Shown: positions 28,877-33,072 of the stretch, one piece after another | Layout: the number at the start of each line of letters is the position of its first letter | Position numbering within the stretch: the stretch's first letter is position 1 | IMG/VR virus record: IMGVR_UViG_3300012920_000135 | Location: 1 to 33,072 of that record | Source of the DNA: a virus | DNA length: 33,072 bases | Direction: 5' to 3' (one strand) | Notes under the pieces: generated by a model | What the model was told of the DNA's origin: nothing | The model's database searches: none | The model's input: the letters and a program-made list of their open reading frames with translations, nothing else | Made by a program: the position numbers and the translations under genes

Positions 28877-29601
28877 AGTTTTTGGACAACCTTTTCAAAA
28901 AGCCTGACGAGGACAGGAAAGCTGCTTATAAGCCATCTAGCCCAGAAACAAAAGCTGTTCAGAATAACGGCGGTGGTAGCAAGGGCTCTCGTAAAGATAT
29001 GGATTTCGGGGAAGGTGGTCCAAGCAAAGAACAGCGTAAAAGAATATTAGCCAGCCAGAACGACAACAGGTTTGGCTACTATGATATGAACACTGGTAAA
29101 TATATCCCAGCATTTATTGACATGTTTGATGGCGGTGGAAAAAATACTTCTGGTGAATTTTTTGAGGGTGCAGGACTTTACAGCGCAGCGCTGAATGCGG
29201 CTGGTGTGGCTCCGTATGGGTTTAATCGTCCACGGACTTATGCTCAAGCTGGGATGGAAAATCGTCCAGAACTTCCCAGAGCCACTAATGTTCCAACTCC
29301 AGAGCCCCCAAGAAACTACAGTAATATGAGCTTTGGCATGGACCCATCAAATGCTTATGTCCCAACTACTCCAAGAGTTGGAATGGTTGAATTACCACCA
29401 GCAAATTTAGATCCAGTAGATGCAAACATGGGTGTTGGAAATATGCGCCGTGGATTGATGGAAGTGCCTAGCCCCTACGGACCGATTTCTTTGCAGGGAG
29501 ATGTAATGTCAACAACAGATGACCCAGCGGTAATGATTGCTATGCTTCGTGAGGAAATGAGGCGCAGACAGAATGCACAACCTACCTTAATGGGCGCGTA
29601 A
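28873..29601 (+). CDS. Disordered structural-type protein
   Basis: 242 residues, ATGA-coupled. Pro/Asn/Gly/Met-rich and largely disordered (NNGGGSKGSRKDMDFGEGGPSKEQ, PRATNVPTPEPPRNYSNM). One ordered-looking block in the middle (FIDMFDGGGKNTSGEFFEGAGLYSAALNAAGVAPYG) and a C-terminal helix (DPAVMIAMLREEMRRRQ). Not recognised by name. Its place between packaging and adaptor genes suggests a virion component. Confidence 0.55.
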   Translation: MKFLDNLFKKPDEDRKAAYKPSSPETKAVQNNGGGSKGSRKDMDFGEGGPSKEQRKRILASQNDNRFGYYDMNTGKYIPAFIDMFDGGGKNTSGEFFEGAGLYSAALNAAGVAPYGFNRPRTYAQAGMENRPELPRATNVPTPEPPRNYSNMSFGMDPSNAYVPTTPRVGMVELPPANLDPVDANMGVGNMRRGLMEVPSPYGPISLQGDVMSTTDDPAVMIAMLREEMRRRQNAQPTLMGA

Positions 29602-29870
29602 TGGCAGAAAAGAAAAAAGATAGTCGATTAAAACGGGCTGGTGTTAGTGGTTACAATAAGCCCAAGCGTACACCAAATCACCCGACAAAATCACACGTTG
29701 TTGTTGCCAAGGAAGGTGACAAAATCAAGACTATTAGGTTTGGTCAGCAAGGCAAAACTGGCGATAAAACAATGACTAAACGTGCAAAATCATTCAAGGC
29801 ACGACACGCCAAAAACATTAAAAAAGGTAAAATGTCAGCGGCATATTGGGCCAACAAGGTTAAGTGGTAA
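29601..29870 (+). CDS. Conserved small basic phage protein
   Basis: 89 residues, TAATG-coupled at both ends. RLKRAGVSGYNKPKRTPNHPTKSHVVVAKEGDKIKTIRFGQQG, then SFKARHAKNIKKGKMSAAYWANKVKW, is a distinctive family found in many marine phages, often encoded between terminase and structural genes. Rich in Lys with a small beta core (HVVVAK, IKTIRF). A nucleic-acid or capsid-associated role is plausible; function unknown. Confidence 0.7.
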   Translation: MAEKKKDSRLKRAGVSGYNKPKRTPNHPTKSHVVVAKEGDKIKTIRFGQQGKTGDKTMTKRAKSFKARHAKNIKKGKMSAAYWANKVKW

Positions 29871-32233
29871 TGGCTGTATTAGATTTCTTTTCACGTGAAG
29901 CTGGGCAGCGTCGTAGGAAGTTACTAGACGAATATATAGGCGATAACATTGAGCAATTCATACCGCCAAATCTACGGGCTCTAGCTGGTTTTGTATCTGA
30001 AGCAAACCCAGTGCGTGGTATGCAAAATACGGTAACATCAAGCAGAGTTGTTTTTGATCCAGAGCAAACCAGAGAGGCTAGACTTCGTGCAGCGGCTGAC
30101 ATGGGTATGGAAATGGCTTTTGCAGTTTCCCCAGCGGTACTTGCTAGAATGGGATACCTAACACCAGTAGCAGGGGCTATGGAAAGTCTACTTGGTGGAT
30201 CTCCAACTACTGAGGCAATTAAAGAGCAAGCTGGCAAAACAGTAGCTGATGCTACAGGTATTGCAAGAAGTGTTGCGTCGGCTGATACAGAAATGCTTGG
30301 AGAAATATTTCAACGTGGCGCTGACGAAGCAAAACCGCTAAGTGCATCTGTGCCGTCGGATCAGTTTCCTCTTGTTATGGATTATGAGGATATTGAAGTT
30401 GTTGATCCCAAAGATTTAGTCGGGGCAACATTTACGCCAACTCCAGCGGATTTGTTATCAGCAGGAACTGTATCAACAGGGACAACAGCGGCTGGTAATA
30501 CCAGACAAACACAAAGGCAAGGCGGCATTTTGTTTCCATTACAAGAACCTTACTACAATCGAGATATTGCTTGGTTGGTTGATGCTGAAGGAAAAGCTAC
30601 GACTAAGCTTGGAAAAGATGCAGATTTCATTGGTGTTACGGCAATGGGTCAACAAGCTCACCAATCAAATAGGACCGTTGCAGAAGAATATTTAGGGGAG
30701 ATAGAAGCATTTGTAAAAAGCGGTAGAATGTCGCCAGAAAATGTTAAAGCAATTAACGAAGAAATTAGAAAATTTGGAAAAAATACAAAACAAGATAAAC
30801 TCAAAAGATTAAAAGATTTTGTTGGTTTTGATAATCCAAATTTAGCAGCTTATATGGAATCGATACCATTTGATGCAAGAGCGGCAATATCAAAACAAAT
30901 GTCTGCACCAAAGATGGAAAAGTATGGAGTGCCTAACTTTCAAAGAGTTTTAGATGACACATTGGAACAGCAATTTTTTGGACAAAATCAAGGCGATACA
31001 ATGTTGTTTTTTAGGCCAGATAGAGAAAGAGGTATAATAGATTTAGAGGCTGAAGGTATACCAAAACACACTTCATACGATTATGGATTTGGTAGACAAG
31101 GTCAATTGTTTAGATTTAACAGGCCAGTTTCAAGAAGTTTGATGTATCCTGACTTTGAAGCAGAATATGCCAACAGGCCAACAATGCGAACAAAAAGCGG
31201 TGAATTAGATCAGGCTAGATTAAATTATTCTTTTGGAAATACTTTGCCTGTACAAGAATTTACAGCGGATCAGGCTCGAAACATTGAGGAGGCCGTATCT
31301 TTAGAAGCTCTACGAAATCCTTCACAAGCCAAAATGATTGATGCCGCGCTTAATGGACAGTGGTCAACATCATTAACGCCGAAAAATCAAGGTGGTGTAT
31401 CATCAGTAGATTATGAAAGGGCTCTTAAAAGAAACCCATCCTACCCATCATTAGAGCCATATACAGCGGCTGACATAAATGCTGGGAAAAAGTCAGGTGA
31501 TTTGGTTACACAACAGCTAGGTGGCGGTGATATTTACTTCAGTTTAAAGAAAAACCCTGATTATACGTGGATGAACGACGGGAAACCTATTCCAGAGCTT
31601 GGGCCCAATGAGGTTGATTTGGTGGGAGTAATTAACAATGAAAGAGGCGCAAAGGGCATTGCTGGGCCATCTATACTAGGAAAAGCCATAGAAGATGGGG
31701 CTACAGTGCTAAATGCGTTTGCAGTGCCCTCAAAAGCACACCCAGACGGTTTTTTAAATAATTTGTACGGTGGGTATGGATTTGAAGAGATAAAACGTGT
31801 ACCATTCAGCAAAGAATTTTATATTCAAGATCGTGGGCAGGATGCTTACGACGATTTACTACGCCAATGGCGGTCTGAGGGTTGGGACGAAAGTCAAGGC
31901 TTTCCAGACGTTGTTTTGATGAAATGGAAGGGAACAGATGAACAACGAAGAAATGCAAGTCAACGAGTTTTCGAAAAAGGTTTCGAGGGCTTTGGGTCAG
32001 GAACAACTAGAGGCGTTGTCGCCAAGGCAAGAGGTACATCTAGACAAGGCGCTAGATCGCCTGATGGACAGGAAACCTCTGGACAAAATAACCGACGAGG
32101 AAATACAGGGGCTGTACAGTCTGGTGGTGGATCACCTATCTCCAGCCGCCTACGAGGTGCGTTAGACGAGTATGAAAACTTGACGTCCCTTCAAAGAAGA
32201 AATTTAGGTTTATTAAGTGACAGGGGCAGATAG
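29870..32233 (+). CDS. Large virion-associated protein with possible GNAT-like C-terminal domain
   Basis: 787 residues from ATG 29870 (TAATG with the previous stop); an in-frame GTG at 29864 is less likely. The N-terminus (about 1-130) resembles membrane-active ejection proteins (RRRKLLDEYIGDNIEQFIPPNLRALAG, DMGMEMAFAVSPAVLARMGYL). The C-terminal region (about 570-680) reads VDLVGVINNERGAKGIAGPSILGKAI, LNAFAVPS, FLNNLYGGYGFEEIKRVPF and PDVVLMKW. That order resembles an acyltransferase-type fold seen in phage polyvalent proteins. The last about 95 residues are low-complexity and share their DNA with the embedded ORF at 31938-32165, so they are probably overprinted. Functional call tentative. 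Confidence 0.6.
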   Translation: MAVLDFFSREAGQRRRKLLDEYIGDNIEQFIPPNLRALAGFVSEANPVRGMQNTVTSSRVVFDPEQTREARLRAAADMGMEMAFAVSPAVLARMGYLTPVAGAMESLLGGSPTTEAIKEQAGKTVADATGIARSVASADTEMLGEIFQRGADEAKPLSASVPSDQFPLVMDYEDIEVVDPKDLVGATFTPTPADLLSAGTVSTGTTAAGNTRQTQRQGGILFPLQEPYYNRDIAWLVDAEGKATTKLGKDADFIGVTAMGQQAHQSNRTVAEEYLGEIEAFVKSGRMSPENVKAINEEIRKFGKNTKQDKLKRLKDFVGFDNPNLAAYMESIPFDARAAISKQMSAPKMEKYGVPNFQRVLDDTLEQQFFGQNQGDTMLFFRPDRERGIIDLEAEGIPKHTSYDYGFGRQGQLFRFNRPVSRSLMYPDFEAEYANRPTMRTKSGELDQARLNYSFGNTLPVQEFTADQARNIEEAVSLEALRNPSQAKMIDAALNGQWSTSLTPKNQGGVSSVDYERALKRNPSYPSLEPYTAADINAGKKSGDLVTQQLGGGDIYFSLKKNPDYTWMNDGKPIPELGPNEVDLVGVINNERGAKGIAGPSILGKAIEDGATVLNAFAVPSKAHPDGFLNNLYGGYGFEEIKRVPFSKEFYIQDRGQDAYDDLLRQWRSEGWDESQGFPDVVLMKWKGTDEQRRNASQRVFEKGFEGFGSGTTRGVVAKARGTSRQGARSPDGQETSGQNNRRGNTGAVQSGGGSPISSRLRGALDEYENLTSLQRRNLGLLSDRGR
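31938..32165 (+). CDS. Embedded out-of-frame gene in the large virion protein
   Basis: 75 residues in another frame wholly inside the preceding gene. It has a strong ribosome site (GAAGGGA, spacing about 4-5 to ATG 31938). The product (MNNEEMQVNEFSKKVSRALG, ALSPRQEVHLDKALDRLMDRKPLDKITDEEIQGLYSLVVDHLSPAAYEVR) looks like a normal soluble helical protein, whereas the host frame here is Gly/Ser/Arg-rich low complexity. That asymmetry suggests this ORF is the older, functional one and the long frame was extended across it. No family recognised. Confidence 0.6.
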   Translation: MNNEEMQVNEFSKKVSRALGQEQLEALSPRQEVHLDKALDRLMDRKPLDKITDEEIQGLYSLVVDHLSPAAYEVR

Positions 32234-32857
32234 ATGGCACTAACGACTTACGACGAGCTCAAAGCTTCCATAGCAGATACTTTAAATCGTGATGATTTAA
32301 CGGCGCAGATACCTGATTTTATTACGATGGCAGAAACTCAAATTAACCGCGATGCAAGGCATTGGCGTATGGAAGATAGAGTTATTGCTACAGTTGATAG
32401 TCAGTATACAGCGTTACCAGCTAATTTTGTTGAGCCCATTAGAATTACAATACCAGCTAATGAAAGCCATATTTTAGAATTGATGGGCCCGTTAGAATTA
32501 GCAAAAATCAGGCAAGAAAATTCAGATACAACAGGACGCCCTCAGTATTATGCGATAGTTGATGGGGCTTTTGAGGTTTATCCTACGCCAGATGCTGATT
32601 ATGTTTTAGAGTTGGTTTATTACGAAGCAATCCCTCACATGAGCTCTTCACTGCAATCAAATTGGGTTCTGGAACATAATCCTGATGCAATTTTATATGG
32701 TAGCTTGCTGCACTCAGCGCCATATTTACAGGAAGATAATAGAGTGCAAGTGTGGGGAGCGTTGTATCAAGCAGCAATTTCTGCTATAAATTTCGAAGGA
32801 GAGCGTGCTAGATCGTCAGGTTCTGGTCGTAGAATAAAAATTAGGAGTTATGCATAA
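32234..32857 (+). CDS. Head-tail adaptor protein (SU10 adaptor-like)
   Basis: 207 residues. LTTYDELKASIADTLNRDDLTAQIPDFITMAETQINRDARHWRMEDR, then YTALPANFVEPIRI, YYAIVDGAFEVYPTPDADYVLELVYYEAIP, and WVLEHNPDAILYGSLLHSAPYLQEDNRVQVWGALYQAAI, follow the typical order of podovirus/SU10-type adaptor proteins that dock under the portal. It starts directly after the upstream stop and overlaps the next gene by TAATG. Confidence 0.82.
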   Translation: MALTTYDELKASIADTLNRDDLTAQIPDFITMAETQINRDARHWRMEDRVIATVDSQYTALPANFVEPIRITIPANESHILELMGPLELAKIRQENSDTTGRPQYYAIVDGAFEVYPTPDADYVLELVYYEAIPHMSSSLQSNWVLEHNPDAILYGSLLHSAPYLQEDNRVQVWGALYQAAISAINFEGERARSSGSGRRIKIRSYA

Positions 32858-33072
32858 TGGCAAGTTTTACTAAAGTAAATGACTTTGTGGTCAACTTAGC
32901 AAACGCAATGGATATGAACGCTGACACGTTTAAAGTTGCGTTATCTAACACAGACCCAACATCAGGCACAGATGCAAGTGCAGACGGTAATGGAGTATTG
33001 GCAAATATTACAGAGATTGCTTATACAAACCTATCATCACGAACCTTGGCAAACGTCACAAGCACACAAACA
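32857..33072 (+). CDS. Tail/virion protein, N-terminal fragment
   Basis: The 72 visible residues run off the end of the window. MASFTKVNDFVVNLANAMDMNADTFKVALSNTDP, then LANITEIAYTNLSSRTLANVT, is the usual N-terminal half of a phage tail family in which the second half contains a domain of the type TFRYVYLYND...WYDYGS. That second half is absent, so the gene is truncated by the window edge. Confidence 0.7.
   Translation, partial: MASFTKVNDFVVNLANAMDMNADTFKVALSNTDPTSGTDASADGNGVLANITEIAYTNLSSRTLANVTSTQT

Noticed and set aside
28581-28898. 105-residue leftward ORF opposite the basic-protein cluster
   Set aside because: The Phe/Ser/Arg-rich product is the complement of Lys-rich codons on the other strand.
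29887-29902. A second parS-like sequence (CTTTTCACGTGAAGCT)
   Set aside because: It keeps the inner TTTCACGTGAA but has four mismatches to the palindrome in the outer positions and lies in coding sequence (Ser-Arg-Glu), so chance is the simpler explanation.
1-33072. Search for tRNA genes, CRISPR arrays, insertion sequences, integrase, DNA polymerase and RNA polymerase
   Set aside because: No cloverleaf, regular spacer-repeat array, transposase motif or polymerase/recombinase signature was seen by reading; a tRNA or profile search would be decisive.

Overview
The window looks like most of the genome of a small double-stranded DNA tailed phage with podovirus-type genes. Its host is probably a marine alphaproteobacterium. 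This rests on the structural gene set: a P22-like portal, an SU10-type (formerly DUF5309) capsid protein, a gp10-like tail stabilisation protein, internal virion proteins with a lytic transglycosylase, an S74 fiber, and several small proteins of a kind common in marine phage genomes. Base composition is roughly 40% GC by eye. I see no DNA polymerase, primase, helicase, RNA polymerase, integrase, ParA or ParB, tRNA or CRISPR, so replication must rely on the host replisome. Genes are packed tightly with many ATGA/TAATG overlaps. The window begins inside one gene and ends inside another, so at least one gene is incomplete at each end. Host and phage genus are inferences. || Layout. (1) 1-16392, rightward: fibers and tail, internal virion and ejection proteins with transglycosylase (5543), portal (9208), scaffold (11550), capsid (12573), then a lysis block of small membrane proteins, a holin (15590) and a T7-lysozyme-like amidase (15964). 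(2) 16393-16490: a short non-coding junction with a 13-bp inverted repeat and a perfect 16-bp copy of the chromosomal parS palindrome, which binds host ParB. (3) 16491-21817, leftward: about 15 mostly unknown small genes in five transcription cassettes. Each cassette starts from a near-identical promoter (TTGACA, 17 bp, usually TATATA) whose spacer contains the operator AGTATC-N6-GATACT. GC-rich hairpins precede several internal ribosome sites. (4) 21919-22359, rightward: a lone rusA. (5) 22335-25098, leftward: nuclease, SSB and recombination genes. (6) 25125-25156: a symmetric pair of back-to-back overlapping promoters, followed rightward by a small HTH regulator, an O-like replication initiator carrying candidate iterons, and a partner protein. 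(7) A strong terminator at 26674-26725. (8) 26782-33072, rightward: small and large terminase, a cluster of tiny basic proteins, a large virion-associated protein with an embedded overlapping gene, an adaptor, and a truncated tail gene. || Working together. The small HTH protein is the best candidate for a repressor controlling the five cassettes. The O-like protein probably opens an origin inside its own gene, and SSB, an annealing-like protein and RusA process replication intermediates. The combination of regulator plus repeated operators, no integrase, and a canonical parS suggests a phage that may persist as an extrachromosomal element held by the host ParABS machinery, or one that otherwise exploits host ParB. 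That is the main hypothesis to test.
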